From assembly GCF_035083965.1 (NCBI RefSeq), contig NC_089736.1:2524501-2588500 (forward strand): a DNA stretch of 64,000 bases. Direction: 5' to 3'. The notes beneath the pieces are model-generated. The model was not told the origin of the DNA. It did no database searches and saw nothing but the letters and a program-made list of their open reading frames with translations. Below are positions 13,356 through 27,592 of the stretch, one piece after another. The translations under genes were made by a program, and so were the position numbers. How positions within the stretch are numbered: position 1 is the stretch's first letter; every line of letters begins with the position of its first letter. This DNA comes from Branchiostoma lanceolatum (lineage: Eukaryota; Chordata; Leptocardii; Amphioxiformes; Branchiostomatidae).

Positions 13356-14240
13356 GTAATCAGTCTTCAGTTTGCACTCCAATTGAAAATTCGAATTAAA
13401 ATATCAGTTTCTTGAAAAGATTTCTAGAATCTGTTCTTTTATAACTTGAATTTCAAGATTCTTCTTCCAGAGAATTCATAACGGTAGACTAAGTGTTAAA
13501 GACTTTGATTCAGATAAGAATATAACATGTTCATTTACAACATGACCAGACTGGAATGGGTTAGGAAGGGATTCCTTGTGATGTGTGATATTTTTCACGA
13601 ATTCCCCTTCTCTTTTTCCCGTCTGCCAGTAGTCCAATGTTGGACACAATCCATGAACATCCATTCGTCAAATGTTCTTTGAAACAGTGTTGGCCACATT
13701 TGTGTCGCACCTGTCTCCAAATATGTATTTAGTTCTACTCAAATCTGCATCTAGATCAAGATGCTGTCTTTTCATCTCTTTGGTACCTGTGGGTTCCAAT
13801 AGCAGAAATGACCTTGGTGCTGAATTCCTGGTTTCTGATAATGTGTCTGAGCTGTCTACAATTTCTTTGAATAATTTCCATCTCTATTGGTAAGATATGT
13901 TTGTTTGTTGCCACATTAAGTTCTGTCTGCTATCGTCTTCAGAACTTATCTTTGAATTCAAGTACAAGAGTTAAAATCTTTCAACAACTAAACCACTTTG
14001 ATCTCTGAATTTTAATGCACTGGACTCAATACCAACTAAATGTTGATATATTTATACAAGGCAGTGTTGATTTTGTTTATTGCTGTTACAAAGAACCACA
14101 TCTTGACTTTGAAATAGTCTGAATTTTGCGACATGACCTACCCTCTGAACCCGATGCTCCACTTCTTTCTGCTATCTATTTCCGACTTGTCTTTGTGTTT
14201 GTCCTTCTGAGCTTTTTGTGGAATGACTTTAATCCACTAG
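13356..14240. other. non-coding DNA, no gene recognised
   Basis: The block 'ccttggtgctgaa' near 13,811 also appears near 7318, 15,833, 16,160 and 16,522, each time in related surroundings. This marks another dispersed old duplication family of the T-rich region. No coding support. Confidence 0.45.
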
Positions 14241-14242
14241 GC

Positions 14243-14304
14243 ATGTGTGCGTGCGTGTGTGTGTGTGTGAATGTGTGCGTGTGTGTGTGTGTGTGTGTGC
14301 GTGT

Positions 14305-14335
<31 letters not shown>

Positions 14336-14386
14336 CGTGCGTGTGTGTGTGTGTGTGTGTGTGCGTGTGTGTGTGAATGTGTGTGG
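14243..14386 (+). repeat. (GT)n microsatellite
   Basis: About 140 bp of GT/TG dinucleotides with scattered GC and AT interruptions. Open frames on both strands here are simple-repeat artefacts. Confidence 0.95.
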
Positions 14387-14389
14387 TTC

Positions 14390-17300
14390 AAGACTCCGAG
14401 TTCTCTCTTCTATCTGTATCACACCTTGTCTTTGATTTGCAGTATGAGAGTGATTCAATCATTCATTATAAAAGCTAAGCTTCAGTAATCTTTGAATATC
14501 ATTTACTTCCCTCAGATTTGGTCATCTGCCAGCCAAACGATTGTCAAATGATTGTGCATGTATTCCTATAAATGGTGAAAAATCAGATGTTTTTTTCATT
14601 ACCATCACAAAGAACAACATTTTGATCATGACTTTTGAAATAGTCTGGTAACTTTTAGAATCTACATCCTTCTCATCTTTTTTGTGGAATACCTCACCGT
14701 CTCCTTTGACTGCTCCAGTTCTCTCTCTCTTCTATGATCTATTAAATAACTTGTCTTTAATTGGTATGAGAGTTATAATCTTACTGATCTAATATTGCTA
14801 GGTTATCTTTGAAAAGTTCCTGACTTCTATTGGACAGCTAATTGTCATTGCTGGCATTCTCAAAATAACTTTTAAGATTGCTAGACAAGTCTTTGTTATT
14901 TTTCATTGCAATTACAGAGAACCACATGTTGACTTTTGAAATAGTCTTCCATGACTTCTTTGAAGCGTAGGAGACGATCCATTGTGATGTTGTATCCTTC
15001 TACCACTATGTTTATGATTTATATATAAAGTGAAACGAATCATCTGTTTGTCATTTCCAGCTGAACAGTTAGATTCTGTCCATCATCATGGAGAGAAAAA
15101 TCATTCTAAAACTTGACTATATTTTTTCTTAGTATTTGACCATCTTCTACCAGTTCATTGATTGTCCTGTCTTTGATGATAGGTTGTTACTCGATTCTTA
15201 TCGTAGCACAGAGCCACATTTTGACTTTTGAAAGTCTACTATTGTGCGATGTTCTTTACTACACATATCTCCTTCAGTGTGGTGTACGTCCCTCTGTGAG
15301 ATAAGATTAATAAGTTTCACACTGAATGTTTGGTGCTACTCTTACATATGATCTCTGCAACACTCTTTTCCTTCAGAATCTATAATTCCTATCCAAGTTC
15401 ACTGCCCTTCAGAATGTGTGTTTCTATAGTCTTTCTTTTTTCTGAGCGATGATCACTACTTCACATTGAAACCTAAGTCTTATAGACCTTAAAGCAGGGG
15501 CCTCTTTTTTTATATGTATCCAGCAGCTTCTGAGATAAGCTTACTCCGGATCTGGATAGCTTCCACATGATGTTGTTGTTTGTCGATGAACAAGACATCT
15601 TGTAGAAAGAAAACTTCACCCGGTTTCTTTAGTTTCTGAGACTCTCTCCTTGCCAATAGTATTCTGAGACACTTTTCTTGCTTTTCTTCTGCATTGGGCA
15701 TACTGTGTAGTCTATGAATGTGCATTCGAACCAATAAGTGTCCGCTCCATTTTTACAGATTTCCCCTCACAGGGGATGCGTTCTTTGCCACACGCTTTCT
15801 TCACTCTCGAGGTTCCACCATGGTGTCTGTCCTTGGTGCTGAACACAGTGTTTTAAAGAATGACTAAAAAGTAATATATCTTTGACAAAGAAACAAAAAA
15901 ATTTTGTTCTCTTTTCTTCTTCAGTTCCGCCCATATCCTGATTCTGTTCACAATATTGTATCACTTGTGAAGATCTGAACAAACCTTTTGAGGTGCCCGT
16001 AGTCCTCAGTCATGCTAGCTCCTTTATTTTTAGTCCACGTCACAGTTGGACTCCACAAGAACTAATTCTTTGTGCTGTTTGTGGGCTTACAAATAGTGTA
16101 AGCTGGGTTTGTCTTCCTCTCTGTCAGTTTTGCATGTTGGTTCCAAGTCAGAGAATTGCCTTGGTACTGAATGCAGGCTTGTTGAGAGCATAACTGATGT
16201 AGTCTAATCTTAGCCAACCTTCTTTAAGATATTTCTCTACATATTCTGAATCTGTGCATAATAATATAGTGTTACTGATTAAGATCTCAATAAAACCAAA
16301 CCAAATCTATGAATGAATGTTTGTCCAGGTATCTGAGTGTTGGGAAACAACCCAAGCCGTCTGTAGTACTCAGGTTAGCTAGGTGTTTTATCTTTACTCC
16401 ACTCTACTTGTGGACTCCTGGAGACTTTGAATCCTCAGTGCTAAATGTGGGCTTACATTTAGAGAGTAAGCTAGAACTTTGCTTCAGATGTCAGCCACAT
16501 GTGTGTTCCATGTGGGCCTGTCCTTGGTGCTGAACACCAGGTTACTTTTGTGTCTTACCTTCTTTGAAAAATTTGTTTCCCTGCTGGCTCTTTTTCTACC
16601 ACAGATCCTGCATCACTGCATGCTGATTTGCTCTTCTGTCACCAAATACATTACCGTGATAGTTTTTAATTCTAATAAATCTTCCAAGTACCAAGACGAT
16701 GCATTTCCCAATCTTGTTCTTGGTCTATCCCTACCACTGTTCCTGTCTGCCTGAATCATATCCTGATTCTGTTCACGATAGTGTACATTGCACTTTTCCC
16801 AAGCCTCTTACATGTAGTCATCAGATCATAGTTGTTGTAGTTGAACTTCTGTTCGTCATTTGATTTCAGGTATATCTCTGCTAGAGCTTTTTATTCGTCA
16901 GTGCCCGTCCCATTTCTGTAGATTTCCTCATCTGGGGGATGCCTTCTTGCAGAAGAGGCCCGTTGGTTTTAACATGGTGTCATGACTGAATGCAGGGCTG
17001 TAGACAGCATGACTGTTCTCTGTCTACCTTTGACTCAGATCCAATATTAATGTTCTTCTCTTTTTTCCTCGATCAGCCCATGTCCCAAAATTGAGCATAA
17101 CCTATGAATGCTAGATGCAGTTAATTGGAATTGGGTATGCACTACAAACAAACAAAAAATGCACACAAGTTATCAGAACTTATACAGGACTGGTCCACAT
17201 TTGCATCTGGCTAAAGATGCTAGACAGCGGGAAAAACAGTTGTTGGATCCAAACTTTGATGCAGTATACATGGATGCTGAGATCCTGACTGTCCCAATTT

Positions 17301-19430
17301 AGTTTGGACAGAGAAACAATATTGATGTCTTTTCGTCTTCCCTTCTGCCCATATACTGATTCCATGCATGACATTGAGTCACTGATAAAGATCTCAATGC
17401 CTTAAAAACCAAACCAATACTATGCATCTTTGTCTAGTAGGCATCCTAATGTTGGCCTTTTTAAAGTTTCTAACTGGCTTTCTTCCTTCGGTAACCAATT
17501 TTGTTCTTCTCGTCTGCCAAACATTGAGTAGAAGCAATTAATCTATGAAGGCAAATAAGTTCTTACAAGTCAGTGAAAGACCCCTATCACTGGCACCTGT
17601 CCCGATATATGGCCTGTTGTTCATACATCTGTATCTATATTAAGATGCTACTTTAGGGTATGTGTGTATATGGTCAACATTGTTCTCTGTTCTTTTGCCT
17701 TTAAGTTTATCCAATCATAGGCAACATCTATGGATCATGGAATCTACATAATTTTTCAAAAGGCTGCTCAAAGTCCTAAGTTTTAGCCCCTTTGTTCAGC
17801 CCCACCCTTATTGTATACTCTTGTGGATGTTTTGCTTTAATCTCCATATTGGAAAAAAGCTTACCTCCTCACAGATTGAACCTAGTACATGTTTCTTAAT
17901 TCTTTACCCTTCTTTTCTATCTACTCCAGACATCACAGTAGGAAGCCCATTCCTCCAGAAGTTCCCATGTGTATTGACTCATCAAATCAGCATCGAGATC
18001 ACGATGCTCTACATGTAGTTAACCTGACTGAGGCTTGTTCTCAAAATGCATTTTGCAAAATGTTTGAATGAATATCCTTGCTATGATTTAAGCATGCAAG
18101 TTGTTTCCTGCAGCATACCTTTGTCATATAAGAAAGTGAATTACTAACAGAATGAGCAGAATTAAGGATGTTAGTCTGCTTTCCTGATTAGCACCATTTA
18201 GGCCTCTCCAGCTAGTCAAGACAGACTATTGCCCTGTCCCATTGCAGTTTAATATGTAGTCAGAAGACACATTATCCTACTTTTGGAATGGTTTGAAACT
18301 ACTGATTTCAGTATTGTTGTACAGATGCAACTACCTACCTCCTCCTCTGTGAGCCGTCTGATGAGGGACTAACTGATACACAGAATGCCACAGAGCTGTG
18401 GCTATATGGTTGCTCAATAAACCAGTCATACATATCCTGTCTTAGGGTGTCCATCTGGAGCAGAGTCCCCTTGTTTTTGATATGCCTATACCCCAATATT
18501 GAAGTCTAGCATCAGGCAGGGGTAAACTAATGTATCCCTTCTCCTCACATTGTATATAGATCATGGTTTTCATTTTCTCTTCCTCTTTGAGCTTCTGATG
18601 GAAGGCACTTTTTCCAAGGTGCAGCATGCTGTGGTGTTAAGAAGGTGACAGATCAACTGTCTGATTTAGGAATAGATTTTTAACGCTAACAGTTTTGTCT
18701 CTTAAACTCTGTTCCTGTTTGCCAACAAGATTCTACAAGGTAACCAATAGTGTTGAAGTTTCCCAACCCTCCTATATATGGTGCATGGCTATGATATTGT
18801 TTTTGTCTGGGTTTATTTAGTCACATGTCTTGAAGATAGCAAGTTTCCACCTGAGATTGTTTCTGGCAGCAATGCTGTTTATCTGTGCTATGTAGGAAGC
18901 TACACTAGTGTTATGTACCTCAGCCTGCTGACAATATCATGTACATATCTGAATTCCGTCCGTATCACAGACTGATCCGGCAGCATTGTTTCACCTGTGT
19001 GAGCTTTTAGATGCAATTTCAAGGCTAGTTCAAGTGTTAAGTAATTCTTTCCCTATTTGTGTTTGGTACTCTCCGGGCATCCAAAGCTACATTAATTTTA
19101 TTTAACTACCGGGGGACCAAAAAGTAGTAAAAGTAAATTTAAAGCTCTCGTCCCTTCTTTTTAATGGAGAGTTGAAAGAAATCGTCAGCAAGACTGTCAA
19201 TCCATTATCTACCAGTTTCAACTTTTCATTAGAAAAGTCTTATTCAGAATCGCAAGGTAGAGAGTGATTATGCGTTAATTTGCTTTTCTACCATCTACTT
19301 GCCTTCCATTGGTTGTTAACTTCCAAGCAGGGCAGGTACCCTTGAAATTGCCAATCAGCTTTAGAGCTTACAGTTTACGCTGACTAGACTAGCTGATCGT
19401 CGAGGATCTTAGACGTTGTCTGCCCTGTTT
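14390..19430. other. T-rich non-coding DNA with recurring diverged blocks
   Basis: No gene is supported. A phrase like 'cacat.ttgacttttgaaatagtct' recurs near 14,110, 14,620, 14,930 and 15,215. A second group, with 'ggggatgc' then 'atggtgtc' and 'tgctgaa', recurs between 15,770 and 17,010. These look like old tandem duplicates with no shared reading frame. Confidence 0.45.
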
Positions 19431-20370
19431 TCTTTTTTTTAGTTTGTCACACTCGGTCAGTGTGTCCAGTGGCTCCATTTTACTTGACTGAATTTCCTCA
19501 CATTTGCCTCCAAATCAGGAAGCTTTCAATCTATCTTTAGCCACTGGATGATACTGTTTTTCCCAATAACTAAATTAAATGTTCTTATGATGATAAAAGT
19601 ATTGCAAATGAAAAATTTTCTGTTATATTTCCCTCAAGACTTTTAGAAAGCAGACACCAATTTGCATTGTATTTGTGCTCACTTTTGTTTCATAAATAAA
19701 GCAAATGGCTCTTCTACGCAGACTGCCACAAACTTGTTCTTACGAAAAGCTTTGAAACTGTAGCTGCAAACTACTAATCGTCGAAGACATGATGGAATTC
19801 AGAATCCTTTCTCTTGTTCTTTCTTTTATTTCTTAGTTTCTCACTCTCTTCTATGCATATATTCCTTTCCCCACCAGTGGCTCTACCCATTCCCAGTATG
19901 CATGAGGATTGTTTTCCTCGCATTGCCTCCAGGTCTGGATGCTAAGTTCACACTTTCATACGTATGTTTGTTTGGGATGCTCATCCTTAAGATACTCAAT
20001 GGCGTCAGAATCCTTTATTTTTGCTCTCTTTCCTTTGTTTTTTTCTCATTTTTGTGCATTCCTTTCCCCACCAGTGTCTGCAACTTTCCCTATTATGAAT
20101 GAGGCTGGTTTTCCTCACATTGCCTCCAGATCTGGATGGTAAGTTGTGTATCAATGTATCATTGTTTGGGATGCTCATCCTTAAGATACGCAGTAGACAT
20201 CGGAATCCTTTCTTTTTGCTCTCCTTTTTTTTCTCAATCTCCATGCATTCCGTCCCCCACCAGTGTCTGCAACATTCCTTAGAACAAATGAGGATGGTTT
20301 TCCTCACCTTGCCTCCAGATCTGGATGCTAAGTTCACATTTTCATGTATCATTTATTGTTTGTGATGCTC
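19430..20370 (+). repeat. array of about four diverged 190-bp units, exon-like
   Basis: Successive units near 19,440, 19,800, 20,000 and 20,190 share a T-rich tract, then CCCCACCAGTG, then about 65 bp ending TTGCCTCCAGATCTGGATG and usually (G/C)TAAG. The tract looks like a splice acceptor and one copy ends in a real GTAAG donor (near 20,140); the others read CTAAG. The presumed exon does not keep one open frame in all copies, so a repeated non-coding exon is more likely than a protein repeat. Confidence 0.65.
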
Positions 20371-20374
20371 ATTG

Positions 20375-23040
20375 TTTAAACAGTGCAAAATATCTCCACT
20401 GTCACTGGTTGTATGTACGCATCCTAACTGCATCATGATACATGTGAAAAAGTGTGAAAGTAGTAATTACTGATCAATCTTTAAATTTTTGAGACCCCTT
20501 TAAATCTGTGAAGCCCTGCGTGGTGCAAATGGGACAATTTGCTTCATACTTGTAATCAGTCATCTTGCTCCTGAAAATATTCTGGCCAGTAATTATTTTT
20601 CATTTCAGTCTTTGAGAACTCATGATGGCACAAAAATAGATGAATAGAATAAAACCTTTAAGGTGAAAGTGCCTGTCAGAAAAAGGTTTGGTTGAATTGT
20701 CATCCCTGCATACCAAATGTCTATTCCTTTTTGCACTAAAAAGTGCAGAATCTATGTGGCTTTGGCAACATTTCATGGAATATAGAATCTGATGTATGTT
20801 ATATCTTGGGCTAAAGTTCCTTCCCACATAGGGCATATAGGGCGGCGCCCATCTCAATTTCAAGAGCCCTTGGGCCACGCAACTTAGTACAATATCCTAG
20901 GTAGTCTTGAGTTATCATATTAAGTCAGTTGTCTCTAGTTTGCTTTTAACTTGATGTCCTTGTGCTCTTACATGAACAATTGAATCATTCAAAGTTAAGA
21001 ATTTGTTGGCAGCTTACAACCTGACCCTTTTTTTGTAGCTTTTCTAATCTTTTTGCACATTATTATCATTGACATCTTCTTTCCTTCACCCTCTATCTTT
21101 GATCTGTCGACTGCTATATTCTATGTGTGTCTCTTACACTGACTGCAATCTATACTAAAGAGCACATTTTGAAACTACTGATGACTGTTAACTGCATGGT
21201 TTGATAACCGTTCGCCAACATCATTGTGACTATCATGATTATTGGTAGTTTCAGTCCTCATCGATCCACTTTCCATTTGCTATGAGTATGATCTCTTCCT
21301 TTAGTTTGACCATATTTGGTATGTACTTTGGTACAGATAGTACTTTGTCATGTTTCCTGTCATGATGGCTCCAGTTGTACATGGATTTGATCCATGGAGG
21401 CATCCACGATCATAGAGATTGTCAGTAATTTGTAGATATTAGTTTCAGTTTGAGTGTGAACATATTTCTTTTCCTGTCATAATTGTGCAATGTAGGGGTG
21501 AGCCATCCTTTGATGATCTGATTATGAAAGGTCTGAACATTCAGACTCAGATTATAAATAATTATAATGACATGGACGTTGTTATGTAGAGAAACTAGCA
21601 AGCCCCTTACAGACGGTACTTTTTAGATCTGTGAAGTCAAATAAATAGATATAACTGTACTCAAGAGTACTATAGATCTGGCTCTTTTGCTGTCTTCAGA
21701 AACTTCTGCACCTTTTTTGAAAACATTTACCAGGTTTTGGGTCACCACCAGCACCGTAATAAGAACCGCAGTAACTGTTAGTCTGTTATACATTAATTCT
21801 TGTCATATAATCCCAGTGCTCTGACCAGACAGACTGGTTGCTTGCTTTATACTATTGCCCAGGCACCAACGTGCCTGAGACAGGCTTATTCTTGACTATT
21901 GTAATTGATGTAACTGCCAGAGTTCAAAGTTTTTGTTTGTTCTTTATGCAAGACTCTTGAAGTCCCTTTTTGTTATGATGAAGCCGTCCCACTGTAGCTT
22001 AACTGTTACTTCCGGTATCTTGAGTGTACTTGATGTATAACCTGACGCCATTTGAACTCATGATCAGCGCACCTAGGTTCACAGCTCAATACCTTATATG
22101 AACCCTGCACTTTTTTTCTTCTTTTTTTTTAACTCTGGAGGATTTTTTTAATACATGATAGAATGAGACTACACGTCTGTACAAATAAGTTACACTGTAT
22201 GTACAAAAGATATTGTGTGCTGCAATATAAAGTTGAGAAGTTGAGAGTCCAGGATGACCATGCCTGATAGGTTAAAATCCTGTCACGTAGTCGTCGCATG
22301 GCAGTTATTTACAATGAGAAGTCGGCTCATCCTTATGATAGTATCTACTTGAACTGCAAGTCTGAATATGGAAGACTATATTCCAATGCCAAAAGTGCTA
22401 CTCATTTTGTATACTGTACACTACTGATTTTTTCTGTTCCAAAACTTTCCATCTAGTAGCAATTGTTGTTCTTTATTAGGCTAATGCCTGTCGTAAATAG
22501 AGGTATAAGATCTCTACTGTTCGTCTCGAACACTCATGATTTGGCGCTCCTTATACCTCAACTTTTCTCTTTAAGATTTTCAGTCTCACAATATATATTG
22601 TCCAAATCAAAGATACTACTCATTTGATGTTCTTAAACTTTCCATCTATGAGTTGTTATCTCCTTGTTGTACACTTAGTCTGATATCTGTTGTTAGTAGT
22701 GGTAGTTGCATGCTCCACAATGATCCACAAATTCCAATTTGAAAACAAAATGCTCAGCAAGCAGCAATGAAATAGTTTGACTTAGACATCGCAGCAATAC
22801 ATTTCCATGTATGGTTCTACTTCTAGACATTAAACTAAGAATCTGTGCACAGTCTCAGAATAGAGGCTTGAGATTTTATACTTATTTTGTGCAATTGATG
22901 TACACAGACTTTTTCTGCACTAGATTTGGTGCTGGATGCTGTATTGAGCCTTTACTTTTCCTCATCTTTAAATCTCAAAGATTATCACTTGTCTCTTTCA
23001 AATTGTAAGACTTAACCCTTTTCTGTAAGAATAACAATCT
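20375..23040. other. non-coding DNA, no gene recognised
   Basis: Nothing beyond short open frames and T-rich runs. No repeat structure stands out. Confidence 0.5.
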
Positions 23041-23045
23041 TTGGC

Positions 23046-23475
23046 CAGCACCAGGGGCAGTGATTGCAGTGTCTGTATGAATGTAATTCAGCACCAGGGA
23101 CAGGGATGGTAGTGTCTGTATGAATGTAATTCAGCACCAGGGACAGGGATGGTAGTGTCTGTATGAATGTAATTCAGCACCAGGGACAGGGATGGCAGTG
23201 TCTGTATGAATGTAATTCAGCACCAGGGACAGGGATGGTAGTGTCTGTATGAATGTAATTCAGCACCAGGGACAGGGATGGTAGTGTCTGTATGAATGTA
23301 ATTCAGCACCAGGGACAGGGATGGTAGTGTCTGTATGAATGTAATTCAGCACCAGGGGCAGTGATTGCAGTGTCTGTATGAATGTAATTCAGCACCAGGG
23401 ACAAGGATGGTAGTGCTGGTGTGAATATCATTCAGCACCAAGGACAGGGATAGCAGTGTAGGTGTGAATGTTATT
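23046..23475 (+). repeat. 43-bp minisatellite, ten copies
   Basis: Units starting CAGCACCAGGGACAGGGATG begin at 23,046 and then every 43 bp (23,089, 23,132, 23,175 and so on) to about 23,475. Middle copies are nearly identical; the first, eighth and last two carry substitutions. A period of 43 is not a multiple of three and no frame stays open. Two decayed copies of the same unit lie in the opposite orientation near 28,340-28,410. Confidence 0.95.
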
Positions 23476-23479
23476 CAGT

Positions 23480-26400
23480 GCCAAGAATTTTGTTTTTATA
23501 ATCTACAGGTACCTGATGACTACAAACGATTGATTGTGGCTATATTCAGTGTTGATTTTGGTCAATGCAGAAAGGTTTCTAGTGTTTGACATTATCCCTT
23601 CTGCCAGTTGTTATCTGACTTAGTCGACTTCTCATCTTTGATAGAGCTACCCCTGGTATTTGTGCTTGTTCTTTGGTACATAACAATACGCAATTTTGAC
23701 CTATGATATGAAATCCTAAAATCTAATGGCTCACAACGCCATCTACTACTCGCAGATTCCCTTCGACTTCCACTTTCCACAGGGTGTTTGAGTGTTTAAC
23801 TCTCGACTATGAACAAGTTATTAATATTTTCAACCAAATTAAGTATTTCTCACTAACTTACTAACCTAAGGTGTTTTCATTCCTTTATATTAGTGCTTCT
23901 CCTTATAATCAAATCCTTTACATGATATGGTATTGTGACCAAAACTCAACAATCTGTCCAATGGACTCTTCTATTTGTGATTTTCTTCGGCACTATATAT
24001 ATGAGACTGATATTTGTACTGAAAACTTAACATCATGTTTTACATATCATGGTAAACCCTACACTGTATACACTCAGGTATATTTATTTAGTGAATCTTA
24101 CAGAGTCTTGGCTGCATTTCAGTTGAACCAATAGATGAATAGTATACTAATCAATTGCATATAGGACCTGCTGTACTGTATCAAGATTGAGTTGAACTAC
24201 TAACTATTTCCTACTGGACATTTCCTATTTGACTATCATCCTCTTTTCCCTAGTTGTCAACTTCATCAATTTGCCCACGTAGCTTAGAGCCTTATCATAC
24301 AGGCTGGAACATCATGGCTCTTGTATGTACAGTTGATGTGGTTTGCAAGATCCTGAAGAAATGAGACAATACATTTCTGATGACGTGGTGGCTTCTGTGG
24401 TTTGAAAGAGACTTCTGATATTTGATAACTTTGCTTGCTTCCTTATCTCAGTTCCTATTCTCATGATAATGTGTGAAATCTATTTAAAGCCTGGGACGGT
24501 CTTGTATTTCTGTTGGTCCCTTTCTCTTTTTATAGCAGCTCCACTTGTGGAGTAGGAGAGACCTCTGGCAAAGCTTTGTGTGCAGGTAGCTGTCAACCTG
24601 AGGGCTTAAAGTTTCCTTTTAATTTTCTATGGAAATATACCCTGAAACTCTATAGACCTTTGTATAATTCTTTGGGTTCACTGGGGCTTGACTTAATGCC
24701 AATCTACTGACAGTGTTCTCAAATAACTTACTGGCACCAATGCAAACAGACACACACTGTAAATATCTATTAGACTCCATACATGTACATGGAGTCAATG
24801 AAAACATCCCTGTACCTAAAATGTACTTCTCAGAGGAGCATAAGCACTCAACACTTGAGTGCTCATTTGACAATCTTTGTTGACTACTGAGACGATGGAT
24901 TTCTTGTGTCTGTGTTACAGTTGTTAGAACTGCATGTGGCCCCAATGCTTTCAGAGTTTGGGAATAGGGAGGTGGCAACTTCCAAGCAGATATATTGGTC
25001 AGAGGTCACAGATGGTCAGTCATAATGCTTTGGCTGTCTTGTTATGTTTGCTGTTCTACACAGCTTGGCTGAGGTCTTGAAATTTCTCGGTTTTAAGTCT
25101 CTGTAGTGCTTCCCCTTGGGTTTTGTTGCCACCGACTATAAGTTATAATCTTCATGTCTGTGGAAATGGTGAGGATAGTGGTCACAACCATGAATGAGGA
25201 CAGACACTGTGATCATATCCCTGCATCAGTCAGATCGATGTAGCTTCCACATAAGTCCATCACTTCCTGCTTCAATTAGTTTTCACGTAACTGTATTTAA
25301 CTTTGCAGATTTCTCTCTTCTTTCATCATCCCTTCTCTCGTAACCACAATAAAATTGTTTGGCAGAAGTATCCATCTCTTTGCCTGAATACAGTATCACT
25401 CCATCCACTATTAGATAGAAAAAGTGGTAACTGTTGGCTTGGTAAAAACACCAGTTGAATACAACCTCACAAAATAGATATTGCTCACAAAAAATATTCT
25501 TCTTCAAGTTCTAACTTAAATCTTCCAGTCTGAGTTTTTTTTATTAGATCAAAGACTTTCAGCTTGTTCCATGTACTAAATGCTTGAGGTGTCTCTAACA
25601 CTGACTCATTGGTGACTCACAATTGCAAGATATAATGCTTACTTTGAGTTGAAGCTTCTCTTGGCTTTTCTTGTCACTTGTTTTACCTCTTCAAATCCTC
25701 AAATACTAGTAATAATTACTTCCGAGACTACAAGTAGCAGTTTTGTAAAATCTTTCGCAGCAAACTTTGATTTGAATTCAATCATTCATTTCTTATAATT
25801 CTTTTAAGCTTTTCGATTGAGAAGTCTTTACGCTATAGGAGCCCTGCAATATTTCTTTACTCCTATGTAAAATTTGGACCCATAACAAGAGATGTTCTCA
25901 GGCAGACAACAGTGGTTATCCTGGTTATCCGTATATGAAGCAGGTGCTTCTGCATGTCTTGTTCGACTGTTGTCATTGGTACTTTTTCTCCACACAAAAA
26001 TTCTTCAGGAAGTGAAAAAGACTGGATTAAATTTTGCTTTAACTGACTTGCATTGGACAAGAGATTGACATCACTCCAATATTGCAGAATGTTGCTATGT
26101 AAATGTTATCATATCAGATGCTACTAAGTTGAGACTGACTGAGTGTACAGTCTTGTACTAGCTTTTCGTCTTTTCGTATTTTTGGAATCCTGCAAGTTAC
26201 AGGACTGGTTATGGCATCATGCAGAAACTTTCCATACCAATAGATATTGCCTGAACTCAATAACCTCTTCCCTGTACCATTTACAGGAGTATAGGTACAG
26301 TATGCATATTAGGAATTTGTTTAGTTCCAGTTCTTCTCTTGCAATTTCTGGGATACCAATAAATATCTCCTGATCTCTATATCCATCTCTTCCCTACTAT

Positions 26401-27585
26401 ATGGGTCACATGTGTCTATCTTCTGTATGTTTAGTTAATGTAGGAACTTAATCAATTAAGTCTTGCTTCTTCACTTGCAATTTTTTGGATGGGAGAAGTT
26501 TTAGGAACAACTTTGTTGCCACGTGAGTAACGACTCTTGGAGGTGCTGTAGATGTGAAAATGTTCAGGGCTGTATATCTCTTTATAAAAATAAAGAAATC
26601 ATTCTTCATGAACCTCTCTGGAAAAGTGCCTGAACTGTTAAGCCCTCTATATATAGTATACATGTATACTGCACTGCTGGACCGTATTGGATGATTTTAG
26701 ATGCCTTATTCATATCAGCATTTGCTTGAGCTGTTACAAGTCCCTTGCATCTTTTAGGAACCATAATTACATATAAGTATTGATGCTTAGTATTGTTTGT
26801 TGCACCTTCATTGCTAAACGTTTCAGTTGTTTTGCGTTTTCTGCCTGGGACACCTGATGCTAGGTGTGTAGCTACCTGATTTCAGGTGAGAACTTTACTT
26901 TGGTATGTGGAAAATACTCATAAATCATTTATGTATGGAATTTCTGCGATAACGTATTTTATGATCTTGTGTGTTGTAATTGTCCTAAATTTGTTTCAAT
27001 ATTCTACTGGATTTTGAGCATTCAGATCCAGAATGCCTTTGGTTTGAATCTAACTCTCCAACTTCTTTCATGACTAGATGAAGAAAACTTGACTAATACT
27101 TTGCCCTGACTTTCGCAGACTTAATTGTGTAAGGCAGTTTTTCTAATGCCTTGGTTCTCAACATATTTCAACATCTTCAACACACACAAGGGCTGTTAAG
27201 TGTGTATTTTTTGGGAATACATTGCTAAAACGGTGGCAAGCTACATGGCCACTAGTGAGCAAATCAGCAAACACAATGTTGTACTGACAGCAAATTGATT
27301 CTCAAGTTCCCAGTGTTCCAGTCAGACTGCCCTTGGCTACCTGTCCTGTGTAGCCTATGTCTAAAACTTTTGATACTACCTTAGCGTGAACACCTTGCTG
27401 CATTTCTAATTGTAAATATTGTTGCATCTTGCTATTTTGTTTGGGAGAATGTGTCACAAGGATGTTATGTTGTTTTGCTGATCCTAGCATTTCTTGTTTG
27501 TACATTGCTTGTGAATTTTATGCCTAATTGAAAACTCAGCCAGTCTTTGGCTGCAATGTTGTTTTATTATACCTTTGTAGACCAT
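23480..27585. other. non-coding DNA, no gene recognised
   Basis: Short open frames only (the longest, near 23,871 and 24,619, lack any recognisable motif). No convincing exon chain or mobile element was seen. Confidence 0.5.
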
Positions 27586-27592
27586 GCCCGTA

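Noticed and set aside
14126-14488. Open frames on both strands across the GT repeat
   Set aside because: They consist of Val/Cys or Thr/His runs produced by the dinucleotide repeat.
20005-20365. Frames of up to 115 codons with an internal repeat
   Set aside because: They follow the tandem array; the frame is not kept through all units.
23046-23475. CRISPR-like regular repeats
   Set aside because: Units are directly adjacent with no unique spacers, in a eukaryotic genome; it is a minisatellite.
24375-24425. Box C/D snoRNA candidate (TGATGA ... CTGA)
   Set aside because: Too short and lacking a terminal stem; TGATGA and CTGA are common in this T-rich DNA.
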